Assembly (NCBI GenBank): GCA_002721815.1
Contig: PBLQ01000023.1
Location: 33,569 to 82,424 of the forward strand
Length of the DNA: 48,856 bases
Direction of reading: 5' to 3'
Origin: Myxococcales bacterium
GTDB lineage: Bacteria > Myxococcota > UBA727 > GCA-2721815
Under the pieces are notes generated by a model. The model did no database searches. It was not told where the DNA came from and saw only the letters and a program-made list of their open reading frames with translations. Position 1 is the first letter of the stretch, and each line of letters opens with the position of its first letter. The position numbers and the translations under genes were made by a program. Below, piece after piece: positions 1 to 8,255 of this stretch.

Positions 1-1043
1 CCTTGAAGTGTTTTGTTTTCAAAAGTCATTTTTCCAGGGCTGGTATGCAACTGAATAATTTTCAATTGGTGATTGGCCCGGCAATGATCAAAGATGCAGC
101 CAAATTCACAGGCGGTATCTTCATAGTCGTATAAGCAAATGCCCTGAAGGCAGCCCGTTATTTCAGTGTAGTGTCGCACGGTGGTATCGCTGATGCACAG
201 GTCGTTAGGGAGCGTGATGCATAAGGGACTGCCCGCGCATTCGCTATCGGTACAAATGTCATTTTGAGTACATAGGTCACCGTCGTCGCAAACGTCGCCA
301 TCTAGAATGCTGTGGCTGCAGGCACCAGGTGGCGGGCCTGCATCGAAAGGCTCTTCCGCCACGCCCGCATCCCAGGTGGACACTGGAGGGGCCACATTGG
401 GGCACAGTCCGGTGTCTGGATCACAGGCTGTTTCACAGACGGTTTCAACCATGCGGTAAGCACAAACGTTGGCGGCATTGTCGCAAGAGTCGTTACTGGT
501 GGCCAAAAAAGAGATGGAGCTGGTGTTGTCCAGATGACATTCTGGCTCGGGAGGCGGGTTGCAAGGCGAGCAGATAATATTGGAAAGCCCGGTGCCCACC
601 AGCTGAACGGCATTGGGCCTTTCACCTTCGTGGTTCGATGTGAATGAAAGTTCTGAGTTGTAGGCTTTTTCTTCAGAGGGCCGAAAGAAGATGGGAACCT
701 CTTCGGATTGTTTGCCCTTCAGCGTAATTGGGAGCGCATCGAGAGCGATGATAAAGGAGCCGTCTTCAGGATCGACTTGAAAATCAGAAATGTTGAGAGC
801 CACATCACCGCCATTGGTGATGACCAGCCGTCCCGCTGTACGAATGCCCACTTGGGTGTGCCCGAAATTGAGTGGGCTGCTGGTGAGGAGTTTGGGACCC
901 AAGGCACATACATTGTCGTAGCAGCGCTGCTCACCTTTACAGTCGGCATCGGCCTCACAGCCCGTGGCAGGCGCCGTAGATCGGGCACAAGCCAGGGTCA
1001 AACAAATGGGTAAAACCATTAGTATTGAAAGGTATGAGCGCAT
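1..1043 (-). CDS. Partial lipoprotein with ASH/Hydin-like domain and Cys-rich region
   Basis: The frame is open from an ATG at 1043 to the left edge (about 347 codons), so the C-terminus is missing. The start follows a strong AGGGGAGG ribosome site with a five-base spacer. The product begins with a lipoprotein signal (LPICLTLAC), giving a predicted lipidated Cys near residue 19. Next come a short Cys-rich stretch and, at about residues 50-150, a beta-sandwich-like segment with the pattern of ASH/SPD-2/Hydin (choice-of-anchor D) domains: PLNFGHTQVG, then TNGGD, then VQLVGTG. The remainder is Cys-rich with a linker carrying two Asp-Ala-Gly motifs and a DGDVCDDGDLC segment. It is probably exported and anchored in the envelope. 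No enzymatic motif is seen, and substrate and partner are unknown. Confidence 0.8.
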   Translation of the reverse strand, partial: MRSYLSILMVLPICLTLACARSTAPATGCEADADCKGEQRCYDNVCALGPKLLTSSPLNFGHTQVGIRTAGRLVITNGGDVALNISDFQVDPEDGSFIIALDALPITLKGKQSEEVPIFFRPSEEKAYNSELSFTSNHEGERPNAVQLVGTGLSNIICSPCNPPPEPECHLDNTSSISFLATSNDSCDNAANVCAYRMVETVCETACDPDTGLCPNVAPPVSTWDAGVAEEPFDAGPPPGACSHSILDGDVCDDGDLCTQNDICTDSECAGSPLCITLPNDLCISDTTVRHYTEITGCLQGICLYDYEDTACEFGCIFDHCRANHQLKIIQLHTSPGKMTFENKTLQ

Positions 1044-1180
1044 GTGAGCCTCCCCTGAAAGATTAGCCCAAAGGGAGGCCTGTTCGCAAACATCCACGGC
1101 CATGAAAAATGTGCCGTATTTGGCCCAAAAAGCCCTTTTCAGCGGTGGACCTGTGAAGCCTTTAATGCTAGTTCCGGCTC

Positions 1181-2404
1181 ATGACAAAGATACATGCATT
1201 TTCAGCCCTTCGTCCCGCAGCCGGCCAAGCTGCTGCGGTTGCTTCCCCTCCCTATGACGTGCTTTCTACCGCCGAAGCGCGTGCCATTTGCGATCGGTTT
1301 CCCGATAGTTTTTTGCATGTGGTCCGCCCCGAAGTAGATCTGCCTGCGGATGCCGATTCGCACTCATCGGTGGCTTACGCCCAAGCGAAGACATCGCTCG
1401 ACCGTCTGCGATCGCAAGGCGCCCTGGTGCAAGAAAGTACCGATGCGGTTTATGTGTATCGCTTGGTTTGGCAAGGACAGGCCCAGACCGGTTTGGTGTC
1501 TTTGGCCTCCGTGGCAGATTACCGAGCAAATATTGTTCGCAAGCACGAATACACCCGCCCCGATAAAGAAGAAGATCGCGCTGATCACATCGAAACATTG
1601 GGCGCCCAATGCGGGCCCGTGTTCTTGATTTGTCCCGCCACTGAAGCTTTTAATGCCTGGCTTGAAAAACATGCGGCCCAAACGCCCCTGCACGATTTCG
1701 AAGCTGAAGACCAAGTACGTCACACCATTTGGTCCGTTACGAATCCCGCTGACATTCAAGAGGTGGTCACAATTTTTGATAACATGGAAGCCACCTACGT
1801 GGCCGATGGCCATCACCGGTCTGCCGCAGCTTCGGTGGTGCACGCTCGTCGCGGCGACCCCGAAAATGCGCTTTCCGATCGCTTTTTGACGGTCACTTTT
1901 CCTGAAGATCAAGTACGTATTTTACCTTACAATCGAGCGGTCAAAGACTTGAACGGGCGCACCCCGGCCGAGTTCCTGAGTGCGCTTGAAGGTATTTTTG
2001 AAATCAACACGCTTCAAGGCGAGCCCGGGCCCACCAACGAAAAGCAATTCGATTTTTATATCGACGGCAAATGGCACCGTGCCAGTGCGCTTTTAGAGCC
2101 CGCCCCTGAAGACCCAGTGGGCTCTCTCGATGTGGCTTTGTTACAAGATCGCGTTTTGTCTCCTTTGTTGGGCATTGAAGATCCACGCAGAGACACTCGT
2201 ATTTCGTTCATTGGTGGCATTCGAGGCACGCAAGAACTCGAGAAGCTGGTGGACTCTGGTGACTATGCAGTGGCCATGGCGCTTTTTGCCACGCCCGCCG
2301 CAGCTTTGTTGAATGTGGCAGATTCTGGCAATGTGATGCCGCCAAAATCCACATGGTTTGAACCCAAATTACGCTCGGGTCTTTTTGTCCACTTGATCGA
2401 CTAA
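1181..2404 (+). CDS. DUF1015 family protein (COG4198-like)
   Basis: A 407-residue cytosolic protein of the DUF1015 family. Family hallmarks visible are the N-terminal PPYDVLS, the HVVRPE motif near residue 46, and the YVADGHHR motif near residue 208. The length matches the usual 400-450 residues. Its biochemical role is unsettled; relatives often lie near amino-acid or serine metabolism genes, which is not evident here. The ATG has no strong ribosome site, but the family N-terminus begins right at it. The stop overlaps the end of the convergent ComF-type gene by four bases. Family assignment is firm, function is not. Confidence 0.9.
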   Translation: MTKIHAFSALRPAAGQAAAVASPPYDVLSTAEARAICDRFPDSFLHVVRPEVDLPADADSHSSVAYAQAKTSLDRLRSQGALVQESTDAVYVYRLVWQGQAQTGLVSLASVADYRANIVRKHEYTRPDKEEDRADHIETLGAQCGPVFLICPATEAFNAWLEKHAAQTPLHDFEAEDQVRHTIWSVTNPADIQEVVTIFDNMEATYVADGHHRSAAASVVHARRGDPENALSDRFLTVTFPEDQVRILPYNRAVKDLNGRTPAEFLSALEGIFEINTLQGEPGPTNEKQFDFYIDGKWHRASALLEPAPEDPVGSLDVALLQDRVLSPLLGIEDPRRDTRISFIGGIRGTQELEKLVDSGDYAVAMALFATPAAALLNVADSGNVMPPKSTWFEPKLRSGLFVHLID

Positions 2405-3087
2405 TTGTTCTTGGGCGTTTGAGCCAGTGTGAAAGTGTGCACGGCGGCACCTGCCAGGGCGAGTTGCTTTGATGCTTCGCCTAGGGTTGCGCCCGTGGTG
2501 CAGATATCATCCACCAACAGTATTTTCCTTTTGCGTGCCTTGGGGTGCGCGCGGTAACGCCCTTGAATGTTCTTTTGGCGAACCGCTTTAGAGCTGCCCA
2601 AAGAAAAAGGCGCATCGTTTCGGACACATTTGAGACTGGAGAACAAGGGCAACTGCATGCGTTTTCCCAAGATGATGGCCAGCAACTGGGCAGCGTTAAA
2701 GCCCCGTTGCAGACGCCGATAGGGGTGGGCAGGCACCCAGCTAATTGCATCCCAAGGGTGTTGCTGAAACAAGTCCCGGTGTTTTTCCAAAAACCCCTGT
2801 TGAACCAGCCAGGACAACAGCTTTTTCATTTGGTGGGGCTGCTTGGAAAATTTGGTTTTAGCGAAGGCCAAAGAGAGCGGGCCGCCATACAGCCATAAAC
2901 TGCCCAAATGGTGATGGGTATTTTGCTGTGGCGAGGATTCCGCATGTAACAATGCATTTTCACAGGGCAGGCAAAAGGGGCTTTGCCCCAAGGCATCGCA
3001 CGACAAACAGGCTGGTGGCCAAAAGGCATTGGCCAGTTCCTGTATGGGGGGGGTGAGCGTTTCAATAAGGGTTGAAGAGTGAGTCAT
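2401..3087 (-). CDS. comF: ComF family phosphoribosyltransferase-like protein
   Basis: A 228-residue protein of the ComF/GntX family. An N-terminal zinc-finger-like set of Cys pairs (residues 27, 30, 39, 42) is followed by a phosphoribosyltransferase fold carrying the PRPP-binding signature LLVDDICTTGAT near residue 187. In transformable bacteria ComF acts in the cytosol in uptake of single-stranded DNA; in others its role is unclear. I chose the ATG at 3087 because GAAGG lies seven bases upstream; a TTG at 3135 would extend the same frame but has no ribosome site. No other competence gene is visible. It converges on the DUF1015 gene with a four-base overlap. Confidence 0.88.
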   Translation of the reverse strand: MTHSSTLIETLTPPIQELANAFWPPACLSCDALGQSPFCLPCENALLHAESSPQQNTHHHLGSLWLYGGPLSLAFAKTKFSKQPHQMKKLLSWLVQQGFLEKHRDLFQQHPWDAISWVPAHPYRRLQRGFNAAQLLAIILGKRMQLPLFSSLKCVRNDAPFSLGSSKAVRQKNIQGRYRAHPKARKRKILLVDDICTTGATLGEASKQLALAGAAVHTFTLAQTPKNN

Positions 3088-3282
3088 CCGACGACCTTCG
3101 CCGCATCCATTTTGAGCATCGGACCTGAATGGCAAATGTTGCTAGGCGAAATAAGGAGCGCTTTAAAATAAGGGCGTTATGCTGCGTGAGATGCTTTGGG
3201 AGGCCTAAAATCCTGCCAAGCTGGATTGACCAAAAGTTTTCATGGGCTACAAACCCCCCAAGGATTTTTTCAAGGAGATTTC

Positions 3283-5055
3283 ATGAAACGCGTCATTGCC
3301 CCCTTAAGCACACTATTTTTGATTTTGGCTTGCCCCATTGCCCCTTCCGGTGAAGGTGGAGGTGGTGATGCTCCCCCCGCAGATCCCGCAGATATCGTCG
3401 AAGACACCGTTTGCCCCATGGGCACCGATGGGGGATTCTCCTTGTGTCACTTGCAAAACAGTGAGTCGCCCAATCACATTGCTACCGGCACCACCGTGGC
3501 GATTAATGGGGTGGTGGTCACCTCTCCCAGTTTCAAAATTGGCAATTCCGAAAGCACCCGCATGGGGGTTTTTGTTTCTGATGACCCGGTGGCCACTTGG
3601 GGCGCAGTTTTGGCCACCTACGAAGAGCCCGACGGTTACGAAGTCAGTGTGGGCGATGTGGTGGACCTGGAAGGCATGGCCGATGAGTTCTCTTTTGGGG
3701 CGCCCGGCTCTGAAACCCGTTACAGTTTAACTTCTTTGACCCGCACCGGGGCCACCGCCAACCTGCAGGCCATGCCCCTGAGCGATGGCACCGTCTTGAC
3801 CAACGAATTGACTGGCGAAGCCTACGAAGGTGTGTTGGTGACCATGAGTGATCTCACAGTGACACAAACCCTCGAATACGGACAGTTTGAATTGTCCAAT
3901 GGGGTGATCGTGGATGATTCCATTTATCACCACAGCGCTTATAATGAAGAGCCGTTGGCCAACATCACCGGGGTGATTTCTTACAGCCCCTTTGAAAACG
4001 GATACGGCTTTCGTTTGAACCCACGTACCGCGGATGACGTGGAGAGCACCGGGACGGCCATGCCAAAAACCATCCCTCAGCTCCGAGATCCAGCGGCAGA
4101 GGGTTATGTGGAAACCTGCCCCTACAATGGTGACTGCGCGCCGGTGGCTTTGAGCAACATGGTGGTGGTGTCTGAGGCCTGGGTTTTAGATGAGGACGAC
4201 GACTCTGGCGCTCCTTATCTCTTTGGCTTCTTTGTGGCCGACCCTACGGCCGTGAACGACAATGGTGAGCTGTTGGCCTTTTCAGGAATTCAAGTGGCCA
4301 TGGCGCCAGGCGCCAGTTATGTGGCCACCAACAGTTACACCTTTGGCGGGCAAAGCGATGGCACTTTTGCCAAGCCTTATTCCGTTGATTACGAAGGCTT
4401 TCCTCGACCTGGTGATGTGGTGAATTTATCCGGTGTTTCCAGTGAGACTTGGGATATGGCGCAGTTGCGTACCGTGACTGTTCTCGAGAAATTGGGCACC
4501 ACCGACACCATGGCCGATGTGACCATGCCATTGCCTGCCCAATTCTTCGGCGGCAATGCTGAAACCGATGCCAACCACCCCTCAGTTTTGCGTGGGGGCC
4601 GGCCTGCAGTTGAGGCTGCAGATTCTGGTGGTGTGAGTCGAGACGCGGTGACGGCCAGTACCGGCGTTGAAAGTTACGAAGGGGTGTTCGTCAAACTGCT
4701 CAACGTGGAAACCACGGAGGAGTGCGTGCCTTATCCCTACAACGATCACATGCATGACTTTGGGTATTTCGAAGTGACCGGCGGGGTCGAAATCGGCGGT
4801 CTTTTCGATCACAACTATTCGGGATATTGGCTCAATGTGGCCTTCGACAGCACCGACCGAACTTGTGAAAACACTGTAAACAAATGCGAAGATTCTCGTG
4901 AATCCGGTCAGGTGTTTGGCTTCATTCAGGGCATCGTGAATTACAGCTACAATGTTTATCGCGTGAACCCGCGTTTTGATGCGGACATCGACGGAAGCTT
5001 TGTGGCCGAAGGAACGCCTGAAGCGGCTTGTGCTTCCAGCGACGATGGTGAGTAA
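3283..5055 (+). CDS. Secreted lipoprotein with repeated OB-fold-like segments
   Basis: A 590-residue predicted lipoprotein. AAGGAG five bases before the ATG fixes the start, and the signal ends in the lipobox LILAC. The mature protein has two or three related segments of roughly 180-200 residues, each pairing a conserved strand block (VAINGVVVTSP, VALSNMVVVSEAW) with later VGDVVDLEG or PGDVVNLSG and YEGVLVTM or YEGVFVKL motifs, and a C-terminal YRVNPRFDADID matching the internal FRLNPRTADDVE. This resembles the OB-fold modules found before secreted nucleases in environmental bacteria, but no nuclease catalytic domain is present. Function is unknown; a surface-binding protein is plausible. A strong terminator follows. 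Confidence 0.82.
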   Translation: MKRVIAPLSTLFLILACPIAPSGEGGGGDAPPADPADIVEDTVCPMGTDGGFSLCHLQNSESPNHIATGTTVAINGVVVTSPSFKIGNSESTRMGVFVSDDPVATWGAVLATYEEPDGYEVSVGDVVDLEGMADEFSFGAPGSETRYSLTSLTRTGATANLQAMPLSDGTVLTNELTGEAYEGVLVTMSDLTVTQTLEYGQFELSNGVIVDDSIYHHSAYNEEPLANITGVISYSPFENGYGFRLNPRTADDVESTGTAMPKTIPQLRDPAAEGYVETCPYNGDCAPVALSNMVVVSEAWVLDEDDDSGAPYLFGFFVADPTAVNDNGELLAFSGIQVAMAPGASYVATNSYTFGGQSDGTFAKPYSVDYEGFPRPGDVVNLSGVSSETWDMAQLRTVTVLEKLGTTDTMADVTMPLPAQFFGGNAETDANHPSVLRGGRPAVEAADSGGVSRDAVTASTGVESYEGVFVKLLNVETTEECVPYPYNDHMHDFGYFEVTGGVEIGGLFDHNYSGYWLNVAFDSTDRTCENTVNKCEDSRESGQVFGFIQGIVNYSYNVYRVNPRFDADIDGSFVAEGTPEAACASSDDGE

Positions 5056-5085
5056 AGCTCCCATCCGCATCGAAGCAAAAATAAA

Positions 5086-5112
5086 GGATGGGCCTCGGCC
5101 CGTCCTTTTTTA
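5086..5112. terminator. Rho-independent terminator between convergent genes
   Basis: GGATGGGCC pairs with GGCCCGTCC (one G-U pair), followed by TTTTT on the plus strand. An A-rich stretch lies on the other side, so it may work in both directions. It sits between the lipoprotein ending at 5055 and putA, whose stop lies at its edge. Confidence 0.85.
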
Positions 5113-8082
5113 ATTTTCTAAATCGGGTGTGAAGCCGCGGCGCATGGTATTTTCGGTGATGCTTCGTGCGTCAGCAAATAACCTGAGATAGCCTGGACCG
5201 CCGGCCTTCGTGCCGGTGCCACTCATGCCAAAGCCACCAAATGCTTGCCGGGCCACAATGGCACCGGTGCTGCCTTGGTTAAGATAGAGATTACCTACCC
5301 GGAAATTGCGTCGGGCTTTATCCAGGTTGTCGGGACTGCGACTGTAAACGGCACCCGTTAACGCGTATTCGGTACTGTTGGCGTGGGTGATGGCTTCGTC
5401 AAAGGAGTTCGCCTTCATGAGGGCCACCACGGGCCCGAAAAATTCATTTTGCATGAGCGGATGCTTTGCGTCGTTTACCTCAAAAATGGTGGGAGGAATA
5501 TAATGGCCACCGGCCACGTCTGCACCACGGTGTACCAAAGTGGCATGACTGTGTTCTGAGGTGGTGACGTGTTGCAGTCGCGTAAAAGCTTCTTCATCCA
5601 CCACTGGGCCTAGCTTGGACTCTGGCAAATGAGCAGGGCCCATTTTTAAGCTGGCGGTGGCTTCGGCGAGCCGATGTTTAAAGGACTCATAGGCGGTGCC
5701 CACCACAAAAACGCGGGAACACGCGGAGCATTTTTGCCCGGCAAAACCAAAGGCGCTTTTGGCGACGCCCAAAACGGCTTCATCAAGATCCGCGTCATCG
5801 TCCACAATGATGGCATTTTTTCCGCCCATTTCGCAGATGACCCGTTTCACTTGGGGTTGGCCGTCTTGTCGAACAGCAGCATCTTGAAGGATTTGCAAAC
5901 CCACGGCTTTACTCCCGGTAAAGGCGATCTGGGCCATTTGTGGGTGGTTGACCAAATAGGCCCCGACCACTTCGCCACGACCGGGCAGAAATTGAACCAC
6001 TTTGGGATCAAAGCCCACTTGAATCATGCGCTGGTAAAGGGCGTAGGCAATGGCCGAGCTCTGCTCCGCTGGTTTCATGATGGTGGGATTTCCGGCCACC
6101 AAAGAGGCGGTGGTCATGCCGCATAAAATGGCGAGGGGAAAATTCCAAGGCGCGATCACCACCGATGGGCCACGGCCCTCGTAAAAGAGACGGTTGTCTT
6201 CGCCGGCGAGAGTGCCCATTTTTTGTGGTCCCAATTCATCAAGGGCCAAGCGAGCGTAGTAGCGACAAAAATCTACGGCCTCGGCCACGTCGGCATCCGC
6301 CTCGCGCCACGTTTTCGCGCTTTCATACGTCATGATGGCGGCCAGCGTATCTCTGTCATGCTGAATGGCATCGGCGAGCTTTTCGAGCAGTTCGGCTTTT
6401 TGCCGCAGGGGGGCCTTTCGCCATTCGTCTTGGACGGCCACGGCGTTTTCCATCGCGGCTTTGGCGTCGGTTTCATTGGCCAGGCTGACATCGGCGACTT
6501 TGAGGCTCGTTTCGCTGGGGCATTCGCGTGCCAAAGTCTCGTCTCTCATTTTCACGTCACCACCAATGGCCACTGGAACAGCATGGGGAAAGCTGGCGCG
6601 GGTTTGATCTAAGGCTTGTTGAAAAAGGTTCCTTCGTTCGGTTTGGGTAAAGTCCGCATAGGGACAATTGAAGAAGGGGGCATCGAGGGACTCTGGTTTT
6701 TCAAGGAGTGGTTGCTCTTCTTTTTGCGGTTGGGGTGATTGCAGAAGGGCATCGGTGTCCACATTGTCGTGATAACTCAGTTTCAAAAAACCATCATTGG
6801 AGGTGTTTTCCAAAAGACGGCGTACGAGGTAGGCCATGCCGGGCAACAGCTCCCCGACCGGTGCATACACGCGAACGCGATGCCCTTGTTTTCGGAATGT
6901 CTTTCGTTCTGGCTCTGCCATGCCATAGAGCATTTGAATTTCATAAGATCGCTCTGGGGCTTTTTCTTCTTTGGCCCAAGCCAAGGCATGCGCCACTGAG
7001 CGGATGTTGTGGCTGCCAAAGGCTGGAGACAAATGATCAATGTTTTGCAGCATCAACCGGGATAATCTTTCGTAGTTCACATCGGTGCGTGCTTTGTCGG
7101 TAAAAACGGGGATGGGGTATCCATGAAGGTTGGCGTGGACCACTTCTTGATCCCAGTAGGCCCCTTTCACCAGGCGAATGGTGATGGGCGCGCCCCGGTT
7201 TTTAGCCAATGAAAGCAGTCGCTGCACATCTTTTTCACTCTCTTTGAGGTAGGCCTGAACCACGATGCCCACGTGTGGCCAATCTTTGAGTTCGGGATGG
7301 CTGAGCACCTCTTCAAAAAGATTATAGGTGATATCGTGAACGTGCCAATCTTCCATATCCACGTTGATGAAAACGTTCTTTTCTTTGGCACGCAAAAAGA
7401 GTGGGGTGACCCGTTCTTTAAGTCGCGCCACGCTGCCCGCCATGTCTGCGGGGTCGAGCTGGGAATCCATCGCGGACAATTTAAGGGAGACATTGGTGCG
7501 TGGAATGGCGCCCAGATGATTGGTGTCGATGACAGGGTCATCTTTCCACTGACTGGCTTCTGCCGCCAAGTTGTCGATAAGATCCAGGTAGCGATCTTTG
7601 TAGACGACAGCTTCTTCTTCGCTCACCGTAGCTTCGCCTAAAAGATCTACCGTAAAAGCAATACCGTTCTTATGAAGTTTCTTTAACACCGGCATGGCTT
7701 CTTTGGCGTTGTGCCCCACAATAAACCGCTCGGCCATGTCCGTGACGTTTTTTTTCATGGTTTTGGTGGCAATCCCGGCAGTCAGCCCGCCCGCGGCTGC
7801 TTTTAGTGCGGTGCTCATAACGGTGGGCAACGGGCGATCTTTTTTGAGTAAATATTCGCGGACGTGTTGAGAGATTTGGTCGGTGGTGTGAAGGACTGGA
7901 AGCACATCCACAAAGCGAAACATGTCTACTTTAAAAGAAGGGTCCTTCATGGCCCATTCCATGATTTTGCCCTGCCAAAAATCTTTATTGAACACCCCGG
8001 GGATCTCCCCTTTCATTTCGGCATAAAATTGCTCTCCGAGTTCTAAAATGGCGGCTTCGATAGGGTTAGGATGCTGCGTCAT
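5110..8082 (-). CDS. putA: Bifunctional proline dehydrogenase / glutamate-semialdehyde dehydrogenase PutA
   Basis: A 990-residue PutA that oxidises proline to glutamate in two steps: FAD-dependent proline dehydrogenase, then NAD-dependent glutamate-5-semialdehyde dehydrogenase. The proline dehydrogenase barrel covers about residues 90-450 and ends with YLVRRLLENTSND near 420. The aldehyde dehydrogenase half covers about 500-960, with PWNFPLAI near 647, FTGSKAVG, EMGGKNAI near 752 and the catalytic Cys in GQKCSACSR near 785. The length fits the short (type A) PutA without an N-terminal ribbon-helix-helix DNA-binding domain, so it should not autoregulate as the E. coli protein does. GGAGG six bases before the ATG supports the start. 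It is a stand-alone gene, divergent from a membrane protein gene; no proline permease is adjacent, though a sodium:solute symporter lies about 12 kb away. Confidence 0.97.
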   Translation of the reverse strand: MTQHPNPIEAAILELGEQFYAEMKGEIPGVFNKDFWQGKIMEWAMKDPSFKVDMFRFVDVLPVLHTTDQISQHVREYLLKKDRPLPTVMSTALKAAAGGLTAGIATKTMKKNVTDMAERFIVGHNAKEAMPVLKKLHKNGIAFTVDLLGEATVSEEEAVVYKDRYLDLIDNLAAEASQWKDDPVIDTNHLGAIPRTNVSLKLSAMDSQLDPADMAGSVARLKERVTPLFLRAKEKNVFINVDMEDWHVHDITYNLFEEVLSHPELKDWPHVGIVVQAYLKESEKDVQRLLSLAKNRGAPITIRLVKGAYWDQEVVHANLHGYPIPVFTDKARTDVNYERLSRLMLQNIDHLSPAFGSHNIRSVAHALAWAKEEKAPERSYEIQMLYGMAEPERKTFRKQGHRVRVYAPVGELLPGMAYLVRRLLENTSNDGFLKLSYHDNVDTDALLQSPQPQKEEQPLLEKPESLDAPFFNCPYADFTQTERRNLFQQALDQTRASFPHAVPVAIGGDVKMRDETLARECPSETSLKVADVSLANETDAKAAMENAVAVQDEWRKAPLRQKAELLEKLADAIQHDRDTLAAIMTYESAKTWREADADVAEAVDFCRYYARLALDELGPQKMGTLAGEDNRLFYEGRGPSVVIAPWNFPLAILCGMTTASLVAGNPTIMKPAEQSSAIAYALYQRMIQVGFDPKVVQFLPGRGEVVGAYLVNHPQMAQIAFTGSKAVGLQILQDAAVRQDGQPQVKRVICEMGGKNAIIVDDDADLDEAVLGVAKSAFGFAGQKCSACSRVFVVGTAYESFKHRLAEATASLKMGPAHLPESKLGPVVDEEAFTRLQHVTTSEHSHATLVHRGADVAGGHYIPPTIFEVNDAKHPLMQNEFFGPVVALMKANSFDEAITHANSTEYALTGAVYSRSPDNLDKARRNFRVGNLYLNQGSTGAIVARQAFGGFGMSGTGTKAGGPGYLRLFADARSITENTMRRGFTPDLEN

Positions 8083-8182
8083 GGAGAACCTCCGATAATG
8101 TTGTGATGGACATGCCGGAAAAAATGACCTTGCTCAAGTGGTTCCCGATGGGGACATCTCGAGTTCAGGCTCTTTGAAAAAA

Positions 8183-8212
8183 TTGCGTCCTGAGCCTTTG
8201 AGCGGGTATAAG
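8183..8212 (+). promoter_or_regulatory. Candidate sigma-70 type promoter for the YfhO-like gene
   Basis: TTGCGT at 8183-8188 and TATAAG at 8207-8212 are separated by 18 bases, in the 173-base divergent region before the GTG start at 8256. Predicted leader is about 36 bases. Judged by eye only. Confidence 0.35.
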
Positions 8213-8255
8213 GGTAATCTAAGCTCCCATTTTATATAGGAAACTTCGAGGTCTG

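Noticed and set aside
312-647. Plus-strand open frame of 111 codons
   Set aside because: It lies antisense to the continuous lipoprotein frame of 1043-1, which has a signal peptide and ribosome site.
1060-1089. TTGCGA-N18-TAATCT promoter for the lipoprotein at 1-1043
   Set aside because: It reads well, but transcription would begin inside the ribosome site, leaving about ten leader bases, so I did not list it.
3088-3135. TTG start at 3135 for the ComF-type protein
   Set aside because: No ribosome site; the ATG at 3087 has GAAGG at proper spacing and precedes the first family Cys.
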